A stretch of 64,000 nt of DNA from CAZRIZ01 sp964625885 (GCA_964625885.1 CAZVBM010000001.1:62001-126000); one strand, 5' to 3'. Positions 1 to 6,717 are shown, numbered from the stretch's first letter. Notes: generated by a model not told the origin, from the sequence alone. Translations and numbers: made by a program.

Positions 1-254
1 CCAATCTTATAAAAAACCCCTAGCAGATAGCCGATAAAAACGATCGGCTTTTTTTGGTTGTATTTATCAGCAATATGACCGCTAAAGGTTTTGAGCAAGC
101 TCGCTAAGCTTTCAGCGATACCCTCAATAACGCCGATGGTAGCAGGAGTGGCACCAAATTTAGTCGCCAGGAAAATTGGCACAATCGGATAAACCATATC
201 AGAGCTGATGTCAGCAAAACAACTAACCAAGCCAATGAGAATAACGTCAAGCAT
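1..254 (-). CDS. MFS transporter, N-terminal part (cut by window edge)
   Basis: An open frame starts with ATG at 254 and runs off the left edge, giving about 84 residues. It begins MLDVILIGLVSCFADISSD and continues with SDMVYPIVPIFLATKFGATP, GVIEGIAESLASLLKTFSG and HIADKYNQKKP. This is the usual start of a major facilitator transporter: a first helix, a second helix ending near a short basic cytoplasmic loop (DKYNQKKP, the position of the family's loop 2-3 motif), then a third helix. Such proteins move small solutes or drugs across the inner membrane by proton coupling; the substrate cannot be judged from this fragment. No ribosome site is obvious. The family call is fairly safe and the function is open. 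Confidence 0.75.
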   Translation of the reverse strand, partial: MLDVILIGLVSCFADISSDMVYPIVPIFLATKFGATPATIGVIEGIAESLASLLKTFSGHIADKYNQKKPIVFIGYLLGVFYKI

Positions 255-314
255 TATACAATTATACAATATTTAGCCTATTAAAACATCCTTTGTGATA
301 AAATAAAGTACTGA

Positions 315-376
315 TGGGTATTAGCTCAGTTGACAGCCCTGAGTCAAAATAAATAATGGCGCAGCGCTCTACCGAC
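315..376 (+). repeat. tRNA-derived sense/antisense element, copy 1
   Basis: The first 15-18 bases copy the 5' end of a tRNA (GGTATTAGCTCAGTTG, compare tRNA-Ala at 543). The copy then departs into ACAGCCCTGAG, an AT-rich spacer, and ends with GCGCTCTACCGAC (364-376). That ending is the reverse complement of a tRNA D-arm. Copies 2 (430) and 3 (3190) have the same order of blocks. Copy 1 lies 115 bp upstream of copy 2. An extended -10-like TGATAAAAT sits at 297-304. No tRNA anticodon or T arm follows, so this is not a functional tRNA. Confidence 0.7.
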
Positions 377-405
377 AACACGCCCACCTTGCAAGCAAGT
401 AGAGT

Positions 406-411
406 TATAAT
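406..411 (+). promoter_or_regulatory. -10 box upstream of element copy 2
   Basis: A perfect TATAAT ends 19 bases before element copy 2. Copy 3 has the same arrangement (TATAAT at 3167-3172, 18 bases before the element). No good -35 is visible. Confidence 0.5.
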
Positions 412-429
412 TAAAAATTAGTTAGGTAT

Positions 430-492
430 GGGGTGTTAGCTCAGTTGACAGCCCTGAGCCAAATCGATAATAGCGCTGAGCGCTCTACCGAC
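430..492 (+). repeat. tRNA-derived sense/antisense element, copy 2
   Basis: Bases 430-449 match the first 20 bases of the tRNA-Ala gene at 543 (GGGGTGTTAGCTCAGTTG and on). The sequence then switches to ACAGCCCTGAGC, a spacer, and GCGCTCTACCGAC at 480-492. The last block can pair with tRNA-Ala bases 557-569 over 13 positions with one G-U pair. Inside the element GCTCAG and CTGAGC can form a hairpin. The distance to the tRNA gene is 113 bp. Copies 1 and 3 share the layout, so the arrangement is not chance. Confidence 0.75.
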
Positions 493-542
493 GAAGGCTC
501 AAACGAAAACAAAAGCGAAAATTAATAAGTAGATTATATTAT

Positions 543-618
543 GGGGTGTTAGCTCAGTTGGTAGAGCGCAGCATTCGCATTGCTGAGGCCGCGAGTTCGA
601 CTCTCGCACACTCCACCA
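543..618 (+). tRNA. tRNA-Ala (anticodon CGC)
   Basis: The 76 bases fold as a canonical tRNA. Acceptor GGGGTGT pairs with ACACTCC and includes the G3-U70 pair that marks alanine tRNAs. The D arm is GCTC/GAGC, the anticodon stem CAGCA/TGCTG with loop TTCGCAT (anticodon CGC, codon GCG), and the T arm GCGAG-TTCGACT-CTCGC. CCA is encoded. A TATATT box lies at 535-540. The GNAT gene starts 17 bases downstream and may share the transcript. Confidence 0.95.
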
Positions 619-635
619 GAAATTATTTGTAATTT

Positions 636-1121
636 ATGAAAGTTGATTTTCGAAATCTAACCGCCCAAGAAGCGGAAACTATATCCGACGAAATAAAGAA
701 TACTAAAAATATCACTGGCTATACGCCAGCTGAGTTATTAAAGCTTGGTAATATGCTGGTTGCCATTGAAGATAAAACAATTACTGGTGTATTGTACTAC
801 AAAGAACACCAAAAGTTTATTGATTTAAAAATCATGATCGTAATCGCCAAATGGCGGGGGCGGGGAATTGGGCGAGAGCTGTTTCAGAAATTTATAGCAA
901 AAGCCAAGAAAAATAAAAAGATTTATACCATCACTAAGAGCCCAGAAGTCATTGCCTTAATCAGTAAAGCTGGATTTAAAAACGTCGGCTGGTTTGGCTT
1001 GCCAGTCTTGGCTCAATTAAACGAAATAGCCAAAGGCTTCAGTCTCTATCGCATCAAAGAAGCGTTCCGAAAAGGCATGCTAAATGACAAAAATAAATTC
1101 TCACACTGGGTGCGAAACTAA
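636..1121 (+). CDS. GNAT-family N-acetyltransferase
   Basis: This 161-residue protein has the GNAT acetyl-CoA-binding motif A: a beta strand MIVIAKW followed by R74-G-R-G-I-G79 and a helix (ELFQKFIAKAKK). A later strand-turn (ISKAGFKNVGW) matches the C-terminal part of the fold. These cytosolic enzymes move an acetyl group from acetyl-CoA to an amine; the acceptor cannot be told here. It begins only 17 bases after tRNA-Ala with no clear ribosome site, so it may be read from a processed tRNA transcript. Its end overlaps the convergent antiporter gene by four bases. The family call is strong and the substrate is unknown. Confidence 0.85.
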   Translation: MKVDFRNLTAQEAETISDEIKNTKNITGYTPAELLKLGNMLVAIEDKTITGVLYYKEHQKFIDLKIMIVIAKWRGRGIGRELFQKFIAKAKKNKKIYTITKSPEVIALISKAGFKNVGWFGLPVLAQLNEIAKGFSLYRIKEAFRKGMLNDKNKFSHWVRN

Positions 1122-2047
1122 ACCAAAATCTCAACTAGCACGTAGGTCAGCCATATTAGCAATAGAATCACCGCTTCTGGGCGCTTGATACGATAGTGGC
1201 TTTTAATAAAGAATACCAAAATAATTGACGATACTACCATAAATATACCGGCAATATAGGCAATCCGAGCTGGAAACTCAAACGGCCTGATAACTGCCAG
1301 CAGACCAATTACGACCGTAGCGTCGGCCAAAACCGATCCCATGATATCGCCGACTGCCAATGACGTTTGCCTATCTTTAACAGCCTTATAGGAGAAGGCT
1401 AACTCTGGGATCACCGTACCGAGGCCGACTATCAAGATACCAATCAAAACCGGTGCAACTCCAATCGCCCGCGCCAACTCGGTCGCTGACTCAACTGTAA
1501 AATGAGCGCCAATTAGCAGTATGGCCATGCTCAATACTAATAGCCCAAGATTGCGCCAAATATATTTACTGTCAATGTCGCGCGGGCCACCACTAACATT
1601 GACCGATTTACTAAATATGAAGATATAGAAAATAATACCAACGATAATCATCGTGATGCCTTCTTCGCGAGAGTAGTGACCGTCTAGGCCAAGTAGCATA
1701 GGAATAGCCATAAACAGCGGGTAGGCGAGGAGCTTTTTGGCTAACTGCTTCTCAACTCGCAAACCAGATTTGCCGGCCGCGAAGGTAATAAGAGCAAACA
1801 CCAGTGTCAAATCTGCCACGTTTGACCCCATAATCGTGCCAACGCCAAATTCTGGCTGGCCTTGAAAAGCCGCGCTAATTGCAATCATAGTTTCTGGCAA
1901 AATCGATATAAAAGAAACAATAATAAAACCGACCATAAAGCGCGACAGCCTAAAACCCTCGGCGAATTTCTCAGCATACCTAGTCGATAGGCTAGCACCT
2001 TGAACAACAGCAAAAAGTGATAATATTAAAGTGATAATAGCAGGCAT
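1118..2047 (-). CDS. CaCA-family cation antiporter (Na+/Ca2+ exchanger type)
   Basis: This 309-residue membrane protein has about ten hydrophobic helices. It carries the two inverted alpha repeats of calcium/cation antiporters: repeat 1 at about 44-85 (ILPETMIAISAA, then GTIMGSNVADL) and repeat 2 at about 204-250 (GTVIPELAFSYKA, then GDIMGSVLADATVV). The acidic residues in the PE and D-I-M-G-S segments are the family's ion-coordinating positions. It would sit in the cytoplasmic membrane and expel Ca2+ (or a similar cation) against Na+, K+ or H+. The length fits bacterial YrbG-like members. The gene is convergent with the GNAT gene and stands alone. Ion preference is not readable from sequence. 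Confidence 0.9.
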   Translation of the reverse strand: MPAIITLILSLFAVVQGASLSTRYAEKFAEGFRLSRFMVGFIIVSFISILPETMIAISAAFQGQPEFGVGTIMGSNVADLTLVFALITFAAGKSGLRVEKQLAKKLLAYPLFMAIPMLLGLDGHYSREEGITMIIVGIIFYIFIFSKSVNVSGGPRDIDSKYIWRNLGLLVLSMAILLIGAHFTVESATELARAIGVAPVLIGILIVGLGTVIPELAFSYKAVKDRQTSLAVGDIMGSVLADATVVIGLLAVIRPFEFPARIAYIAGIFMVVSSIILVFFIKSHYRIKRPEAVILLLIWLTYVLVEILV

Positions 2048-2110
2048 GTTTGTGTTGATTAATTTTACAGGTTAAATTGTAACAAAATTAGCTACTAAGC
2101 ACAAGCTGAA

Positions 2111-2701
2111 TCAATTTTTACGCTTTTTTAGGCGACCGAGGGTTGATAGGTTGGCAATAATTATATTAAGTACAAAAACATAAATCATGAAAGCAGAATT
2201 GGTAAAAGTCCATTTTGGAATGGTTAGAAGCGCTAAGAGCATGGCGATGGCTGACATAATATAGGTCGGCGGATACTCGCTGGCCGGCTGGCGCTTCGCC
2301 TTGACCACCGTTGGCAAACTACTAACAAAATCCGCCGCAATAGCGAGCACGATAGCCAAGTTTGGGTTCTTGGTGTAATACCACAAAATGATACCAATAA
2401 CAGCCAGGACGGCACATATTGAGTTGAATTTATCAAATTTAAGCGAGCGACGATCTTTACGGATTGCTACCATTGAGACCGCCAAAGGACTAAGCGCTAA
2501 AGCTGCTGTAACCACCAAATTACTGGTGTCATTCACCGACAGAGCGGCGAATAACGTGATGGTCGGAGTAATCCCCCAAAGCAACCAAGTTAGGGAGTTG
2601 GGCCTAGCTTTACCTTTTAGGATAGCGCGAATGTAAGCCGCACCACCAAACAAACGAATCGCCGCCGAAATTAACAGAAAGAAACCAGGCAAGACTAACA
2701 T
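2111..2701 (-). CDS. Multi-pass membrane protein, PQ-loop-like
   Basis: This 196-residue protein has six or seven hydrophobic segments. Two similar halves are visible. The first has YIRAILKGKARPNSLTWLLWG near residues 23-43; the second has SLPTVVKAKRQPASEYPPTY near 129-148. Each has a helix, a basic loop and a proline-containing helix start. This resembles the triple-helix repeats of PQ-loop/SWEET-type proteins, but the exact PQ dipeptide is missing, so the assignment is tentative. The start at 2701 is the first Met of a hydrophobic N terminus. No operon partner is visible and no substrate is proposed. Confidence 0.6.
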   Translation of the reverse strand: MLVLPGFFLLISAAIRLFGGAAYIRAILKGKARPNSLTWLLWGITPTITLFAALSVNDTSNLVVTAALALSPLAVSMVAIRKDRRSLKFDKFNSICAVLAVIGIILWYYTKNPNLAIVLAIAADFVSSLPTVVKAKRQPASEYPPTYIMSAIAMLLALLTIPKWTFTNSAFMIYVFVLNIIIANLSTLGRLKKRKN

Positions 2702-2824
2702 CTTGCTTTAACTCTACCAGAGATAAATAAAAGATTCAACGCTTATGCTTGTCGCAAGATTCTATTTTGTTATAATGATGAGCCTAATGCGTTGGCATTA
2801 GTAGTTAATAATATATTAATTTAT

Positions 2825-2907
2825 GGGGGTGGCCTAGCGGAGGCAATGTCTCGAACATTGAGCGCTTAAGAGGCGTGACATAGTGGGTTCGAATCCCACC
2901 ACTTCCA
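2825..2907 (+). tRNA. Degenerate class II tRNA-like gene (Ser/Leu type)
   Basis: Acceptor (GGGGGTG with CACTTCC, two G-U pairs), a three-pair D stem (GCC/GGC), a T arm (GTGGG-TTCGAAT-CCCAC) and a long variable region are all present. Irregularities are many. There is no U8 or base 9 between acceptor and D stem and no base 26. The stem CAATGT/ACATTG closes a loop of only CTCGA, where a seven-base CTCGAAA loop (anticodon CGA, serine) would be expected. The discriminator is A, as in leucine tRNAs. No CCA is encoded. It may be a decayed tRNA-Ser(CGA) or a highly compact tRNA. tRNA-Thr follows after three bases. Confidence 0.5.
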
Positions 2908-2910
2908 TTG

Positions 2911-2983
2911 GGGTCGTTCGTCTAGCGGTAGGATGGGCTACTGGTAATAGCAGACCCGGGTTCAAATCCCGGACGACTCACCA
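2911..2983 (+). tRNA. tRNA-Thr (anticodon GGT)
   Basis: These 73 bases fold well. Acceptor GGGTCGT pairs with ACGACTC (one G-U). The D arm is GTCT...GGAT, the anticodon stem GGCTA/TAGCA has loop CTGGTAA (anticodon GGT, codon ACC), and the T arm is CCGGG-TTCAAAT-CCCGG. CCA is encoded. The variable loop has only three bases and the outermost anticodon-stem pair is mismatched. The D arm resembles Glu/Gln tRNAs, so identity rests on the anticodon. Confidence 0.85.
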
Positions 2984-3112
2984 CCACCTCGTGTGTAAAC
3001 AATGTTGCTGCTCTTTTCTGCCATGGAGAGCGAAATCCTTCAGCCGGGGGATCTCCAAACAACGTTGCCACACTACGAGGCGTACCTTACTCACGGCTCA
3101 ATGGTTGAGCCG
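2984..3112 (+). other. Structured non-coding segment after tRNA-Thr
   Basis: No gene-like frame is present. Inverted repeats are nested. CCTCGT-GTGT (2988 onward) pairs with ACACTACGAGG near 3070-3080 with a bulge. ATGTTG pairs with CAACGT. TGGAGA pairs with TCTCCA around an inner ATCC/GGAT pair, and GGCTCAA/TTGAGCC forms a separate hairpin at about 3095-3111. It ends at the terminator at 3114. It could be a small RNA cut from the tRNA transcript or only a structured trailer. It lacks the SRP RNA core motif. Confidence 0.4.
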
Positions 3113-3113
3113 G

Positions 3114-3146
3114 GGCCAGATGATACATCATCTGGCCTTTTTCTTT
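3114..3146 (+). terminator. Intrinsic terminator of the tRNA-Thr transcript
   Basis: A ten-pair perfect stem GGCCAGATGA/TCATCTGGCC with loop TACA is followed by TTTTTCTTTACTTTTT. Confidence 0.9.
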
Positions 3147-3166
3147 ACTTTTTAGTAGCATTCTAG

Positions 3167-3172
3167 TATAAT
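3167..3172 (+). promoter_or_regulatory. -10 box upstream of element copy 3
   Basis: TATAAT lies 18 bases before element copy 3, as in copy 2. Confidence 0.5.
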
Positions 3173-3189
3173 CGCGATGGTCATAGTTT

Positions 3190-3256
3190 GGGGCACTAGC
3201 TCATTTGGACAGCCCTGAGCGATATGTTATGACGCATAGCGCTCTACCAAATGAGT
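3190..3256 (+). repeat. tRNA-derived sense/antisense element, copy 3
   Basis: It starts GGGGCACTAGCTCATTTGG, nearly the first 19 bases of the tRNA-Ala gene at 3307. It then departs into ACAGCCCTGAGCG and ends with AGCGCTCTACCAAATGAG (3238-3255). That block is a perfect 18-base reverse complement of tRNA-Ala(GGC) bases 3317-3334. The element itself can fold as a long hairpin: CTCATTTGG/CCAAATGAG, then GAGCG/CGCTC, then TATG/CATA. The tRNA starts 117 bp downstream of the element start, matching the 113-115 bp spacing at 315-543. Confidence 0.8.
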
Positions 3257-3306
3257 CAACAACCTAAAAAACACGATTAGTGTAAAGTTTTAACAATTTG
3301 CAGTAT

Positions 3307-3382
3307 GGGGCATTAGCTCATTTGGTAGAGCGCTTCCATGGCATGGAAGAGGTGGTGAGTTCGAATCTCACATGCTCCACCA
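3307..3382 (+). tRNA. tRNA-Ala (anticodon GGC)
   Basis: These 76 bases fold canonically. GGGGCAT/ATGCTCC carries the alanine G3-U70 pair, the anticodon stem CTTCC/GGAAG has loop ATGGCAT (anticodon GGC), the T arm is GTGAG-TTCGAAT-CTCAC, and CCA is encoded. It reads GCC/GCU codons and complements the CGC tRNA at 543. Two strong hairpins follow. Confidence 0.95.
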
Positions 3383-3419
3383 TCCTCCTTCGCGGTTCCA
3401 TGAACCGCTACGGAGGATG
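3381..3419 (+). other. Long hairpin directly after tRNA-Ala(GGC)
   Basis: CATCCTCC (3381-3388) pairs with GGAGGATG (3412-3419) and an inner GCGGTTC/GAACCGC stem closes a short loop. It begins inside the CCA end, so it probably guides 3' processing. There is no T-tract, so it is not itself a terminator. Confidence 0.6.
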
Positions 3420-3429
3420 CGGTCCGTAG

Positions 3430-3476
3430 CCTCAGCGAAATAGTACGCTATTCTGTTGAGGATATTTTATTTTTAA
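3430..3476 (+). terminator. Intrinsic terminator after tRNA-Ala(GGC)
   Basis: CCTCA/TGAGG with an inner AATAG/CTATT stem is followed by ATATTTTATTTTTAAT. Confidence 0.7.
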
Positions 3477-3537
3477 TCTATTCTTTATATTAATATTGCT
3501 ATTTTTGGTCCAAAAAGTGTGATATTATAAAGACACT

Positions 3538-4380
3538 GTGAAAACGATAAGCCAATCTCAGCAACATCAAGATAGGAATAAAATTATTTTTACCTCGTAC
3601 TCCAAGCGTAATTTTTATTTTAGAGCCGAGGTATCACAATTTGTACTATCAGCTGGCCACACACCGATCAATCCATACATGAATTTCGACTATAATCTGT
3701 CGGGGGTGGTGGACAAATCTTTGATACGAGTGGCTAACAATTCGTTAATTCAACACGCCGACGAACTCTGGGTATTTGGCGAAATCAGCGACGGCGTCTT
3801 GGCCGAAATCTACATGGCACGCCAGCGACAGATACCAATTTATTTCTACCGACGCCTACGCGATGGCGTGTTCGCCGAAGTAAAGACTGAAGATGTCGTC
3901 CTGGAGGACGTGTCTGATTGGCTATGGCACTATATGCTTGATGGCAAAGACATCGCCCGTTGGCACCCACGACTCAGATTTTATAAAACTTACCCATTAA
4001 TATATCCAGCCTACTCAAAACGTAACTTTTACCTCCAAATGCATATTAGTCAATACTGCCTCGAGTACCGCGCCGTACCGCTCAATCCGTTTCTACTGTT
4101 TCGCTATTTCATTGGTGATAGCGTGCCGCGCGAAACCATCTACGCCGGCAATAATAATTTAGTTAGGTTATCCGATGAGGTTTGGGTATTTGACGAAGTC
4201 AGTAACGGCGTCTTAGCTGAGATAATCCACAAAAAAGAGCAGGGCGGAAAGGTAAAATATTTCCGGCACTACTCAGACAAGGCACCGATTACTTATCGGC
4301 AAATAAATAAGAGTAAGGTTGAATTTGAGCCACCCCGACTGGGCGATGAAGACCTCGAGAAATACCGGGATTTGTTATAG
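3538..4380 (+). CDS. Protein with two tandem DUF4406/deoxyribosyltransferase-like domains
   Basis: The 280-residue product contains the same domain twice, at about 21-103 and 159-241. Each copy opens with YSKRNFY, then a helix (EVSQFVLSAG; HISQYCLEYR), a P-x-NP segment, a NNSL/NNNL segment, and a conserved block ADELWVFGEISDGVLAE or SDEVWVFDEVSNGVLAE followed by a helix and a Y-F strand. A helix ending in G-x-x-AE after a WVF strand resembles DUF4406 and nucleoside 2-deoxyribosyltransferase-like folds, which bind nucleotides. No activity is proven. The start is GTG at 3538; TATTAT at 3523-3528 leaves nine bases before it, suggesting a leaderless mRNA. The tandem copy count is the odd feature. 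Confidence 0.6.
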   Translation: MKTISQSQQHQDRNKIIFTSYSKRNFYFRAEVSQFVLSAGHTPINPYMNFDYNLSGVVDKSLIRVANNSLIQHADELWVFGEISDGVLAEIYMARQRQIPIYFYRRLRDGVFAEVKTEDVVLEDVSDWLWHYMLDGKDIARWHPRLRFYKTYPLIYPAYSKRNFYLQMHISQYCLEYRAVPLNPFLLFRYFIGDSVPRETIYAGNNNLVRLSDEVWVFDEVSNGVLAEIIHKKEQGGKVKYFRHYSDKAPITYRQINKSKVEFEPPRLGDEDLEKYRDLL

Positions 4381-4498
4381 TGAGCAAAAATGATAACAAA
4401 CTCAGATATTGTGCGTTTTTATAATCATATAACAATTTGCAAAAAACAAACTACCTGGTAGTATAAAGCTAATTACGCACGGAAGGAGGTGGGCCGAG

Positions 4499-4624
4499 AT
4501 GTCGGAAGTTATCCGCACCGATAGCGGTGATATCGTAATTATCAGCGAAGACGGAGAGCACGAAGAAATACTGACACAAGAAGAGTATGACAGCGCTTAT
4601 GGTCACGGCAACAACCCTGCTTAG
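4499..4624 (+). CDS. Small acidic protein, 41 residues, unknown
   Basis: ATG at 4499 lies eight bases after one of the strongest ribosome sites in the window (GGAAGGAGGT, 4481-4490) and is followed by a 41-codon frame ending TAG at 4622. The peptide starts MSEVIRTDSGDIVIISEDG, continues with HEEILTQEEYDSAY and ends GHGNNPA. It is rich in Asp and Glu and has no membrane segment. TATAAA at 4462-4467 can serve as a -10, and a terminator follows at 4646, so it looks like a complete single-gene unit. I do not recognise the family. Confidence 0.6.
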   Translation: MSEVIRTDSGDIVIISEDGEHEEILTQEEYDSAYGHGNNPA

Positions 4625-4645
4625 TACTTTTCAAAACACACCTAC

Positions 4646-4668
4646 GGCCCCGACAGGGGCCATTTATT
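4646..4668 (+). terminator. Terminator of the 41-residue gene
   Basis: GGCCCC-GACA-GGGGCC is followed by ATTTATTA; the T-tract is imperfect. Confidence 0.6.
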
Positions 4669-4686
4669 ACAAAAATTAAAAAAGCC

Positions 4687-4772
4687 TGGTACCGCAGGCC
4701 GGACTTGAACCGGCACATCCTAGTGGACACCAGATTTTGAGTCTAGCGCGTCTACCATTCCGCCACTGCGGC
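4687..4772 (-). tRNA. tRNA-Leu (anticodon CAA)
   Basis: These 86 bases on the minus strand fold as a class II tRNA. Acceptor GCCGCAG pairs with CTGCGGT, the D arm contains GCGGAATGGTAGACGC, the anticodon stem CTAGA/TCTGG has loop CTCAAAA (anticodon CAA, codon UUG), a long variable arm follows, and the T arm is GCCGG-TTCAAGT-CCGGC. Discriminator A and an encoded CCA fit leucine. Confidence 0.95.
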
Positions 4773-4793
4773 CTACAAAGGCTTCGTTTCTAA

Positions 4794-4821
4794 ATTCTAC
4801 CACAAAAACTACAATTTTCAA
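4794..4821 (-). promoter_or_regulatory. Promoter of tRNA-Leu
   Basis: On the minus strand TTGAAA (4816-4821) and TAGAAT (4794-4799) are separated by 16 bases, 21 bases before the tRNA 5' end. Confidence 0.6.
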
Positions 4822-4889
4822 TCAGTTTCATGATATAGTTAGTAGATACACGTTAAAGGGTGTGCCAGCCTAATAGGTATTTTAGATTT

Positions 4890-6662
4890 ATGAAAAAAGA
4901 TTTGCAACGCAAGAGAATATTCCAGACTATTATGGATTTCTCACGACCACAAAAGGGACGCTTTATTGGCAGCGCCATATTTTCGACCACTGCGGTTTTG
5001 GTGGGCGATTTCTTTGGTCCGCTTGTTATGGCACAAATTCTCGACTTGATTCAAGCTGGCAATAACACTATGAACGATTTTTGGCCATTAATTATACTGT
5101 TCATTGTGATACAAGTTGTCGGTATAATCTGCTGGCGTTCTATTACATTATTAATTTGGCAAGGTGAGAGTTTAATTAAGCGCGACGGTTTTAGCCGAGT
5201 TTTTAACAACCTAGTCAATCACAGCATTCGTTTTCACGCTAATAAATTTGGCGGATCGTTAGTCAGCCAAGCCGGAAAGTTCTCTAGTGCGCTAGAAAAC
5301 TTTTGGGATACGGTTATTTTCAGCGTAGTCCAGCTAGTGGTCGGCCTGTTCGGCTCCGTCATCATCTTAGTGTTTAAGTTTTGGCCATACGCTATCATCC
5401 TTACGATAGCAATCATTGCTTATGTTGCCATAACTTTACTAATGACTAAACGTATGCCCGAGCGAAACATTAAAGAAGCTAAAGCTAGTAGTCGTATGAG
5501 TGGCCACTTAGCCGACGATGTTGCCAATATCTTAACTCTTAAAGCCTACAGTGCTGAGAAACGCGAAACTGAACTGGCAAAAAAGAAAGCTGATGACTGG
5601 CATGAAGCTAACATGGCGGTCATGCGCGATTTTAATCGTCTCATGATAATCAGCGACATCATCACAAATGGTATTAGAATTGTGGCGCTTGTTTTGGCAG
5701 TCGTAGCCAAACAGCATAACCTAATCTCCATTGGTACAATTTTGCTAATGGTGTCCTATACCAATACGGTTACTTATCGTTTGCATGAACTGCGCCACAT
5801 TATTCGTAGCTACAACCGCTTTATAGGTGATGCGACTGAGATAGTGGAGATTCTGCACACACCGATTGAAGTGGTTGACAAAACTAACCGAGAGCTAGAC
5901 GTACCAAAGGGTGCTATCGAATTCAAAAACGTTACTTTTGCCCATAACAAAGGCGATGAGCTATTTAAGGACTTTTTCTTAAAAATTAAACCAGGGCAAA
6001 AAGTTGGCCTAGTTGGGCATAGCGGTTCGGGCAAATCTAGTCTGGCCAGTTTAATTATGCGCTTTTACGATGTCAATTCGGGACAAATTTTAATTGATGG
6101 AACCGATATCTCAGACGTCGCTCAAGCTAGCTTGCGACAAGCTATTGCTTACGTACCGCAAGAACCGATGATGTTTCACCGCACTATCGCCGAGAATATT
6201 GCGTTTGGCAAGCCAGACGCCAACCAAAAGGAGATTGAGACAGCGGCTAAGCAGGCTTGCGCTGACGAGTTTATCGAAAAGCTACCGAGAAAATACGAAA
6301 CTCTAGTGGGGGAACGAGGCGTTAAGCTATCTGGCGGACAAAGACAGCGCATCGCAATTGCTCGCGCCATTATTAAAGGCGCACCAATTTTGGTATTAGA
6401 TGAAGCTACTTCAGCCCTCGACTCGGAAAGTGAAAAACTGATTCAAGACGCTATGGACGAGCTGATGATTGGACGTACGTCAGTAGTGGTGGCGCACCGC
6501 TTGTCGACCATTGCTAAACTTGATCGCATCATCGTGCTTAGCGACGGAAAGATTGTTGAAGACGGCACACACGAGGAGTTAGTTAAGCTGGGTGGAGTCT
6601 ATGCTCGACTTTGGGAACAGCAAAGTGGCGGCTTCCTTCACGAACTTGAACCAGAAAAATAA
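4890..6662 (+). CDS. ABC exporter, fused membrane and ATPase domains
   Basis: The product is about 590 residues, the normal length of a half-size ABC exporter. The N-terminal ~330 residues carry six membrane helices. The C-terminal ATPase has Walker A (GHSGSGKSS, near 374), a Q-loop (YVPQEP), the signature LSGGQRQRIAIARA (near 480), Walker B ILVLDEATSALD (near 505) and the switch His in VVAHRLST. It would homodimerise in the membrane and export a lipid, peptide or drug. Start choice: ATG at 4890 has no ribosome site; a GTG at 4860 would add ten residues but has an A/G-rich site directly abutting it. An extended -10 (TGATATAGT) is at 4831-4839. The substrate is unknown. Confidence 0.9.
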   Translation: MKKDLQRKRIFQTIMDFSRPQKGRFIGSAIFSTTAVLVGDFFGPLVMAQILDLIQAGNNTMNDFWPLIILFIVIQVVGIICWRSITLLIWQGESLIKRDGFSRVFNNLVNHSIRFHANKFGGSLVSQAGKFSSALENFWDTVIFSVVQLVVGLFGSVIILVFKFWPYAIILTIAIIAYVAITLLMTKRMPERNIKEAKASSRMSGHLADDVANILTLKAYSAEKRETELAKKKADDWHEANMAVMRDFNRLMIISDIITNGIRIVALVLAVVAKQHNLISIGTILLMVSYTNTVTYRLHELRHIIRSYNRFIGDATEIVEILHTPIEVVDKTNRELDVPKGAIEFKNVTFAHNKGDELFKDFFLKIKPGQKVGLVGHSGSGKSSLASLIMRFYDVNSGQILIDGTDISDVAQASLRQAIAYVPQEPMMFHRTIAENIAFGKPDANQKEIETAAKQACADEFIEKLPRKYETLVGERGVKLSGGQRQRIAIARAIIKGAPILVLDEATSALDSESEKLIQDAMDELMIGRTSVVVAHRLSTIAKLDRIIVLSDGKIVEDGTHEELVKLGGVYARLWEQQSGGFLHELEPEK

Positions 6663-6717
6663 CATTCCTAGCAGATGATAATATGATGTATAATAGTGAC
6701 ACCGATTTGGTAATTTT

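Noticed and set aside
315..492. Functional tRNA genes at the element copies
   Set aside because: Only the 5' end and an inverted D-arm are present; there is no anticodon arm or T arm.
2883..3155. A 90-residue plus-strand frame across the tRNA-Thr region
   Set aside because: It lies over a tRNA and its terminator and has no ribosome site; the structured RNA explanation is better.
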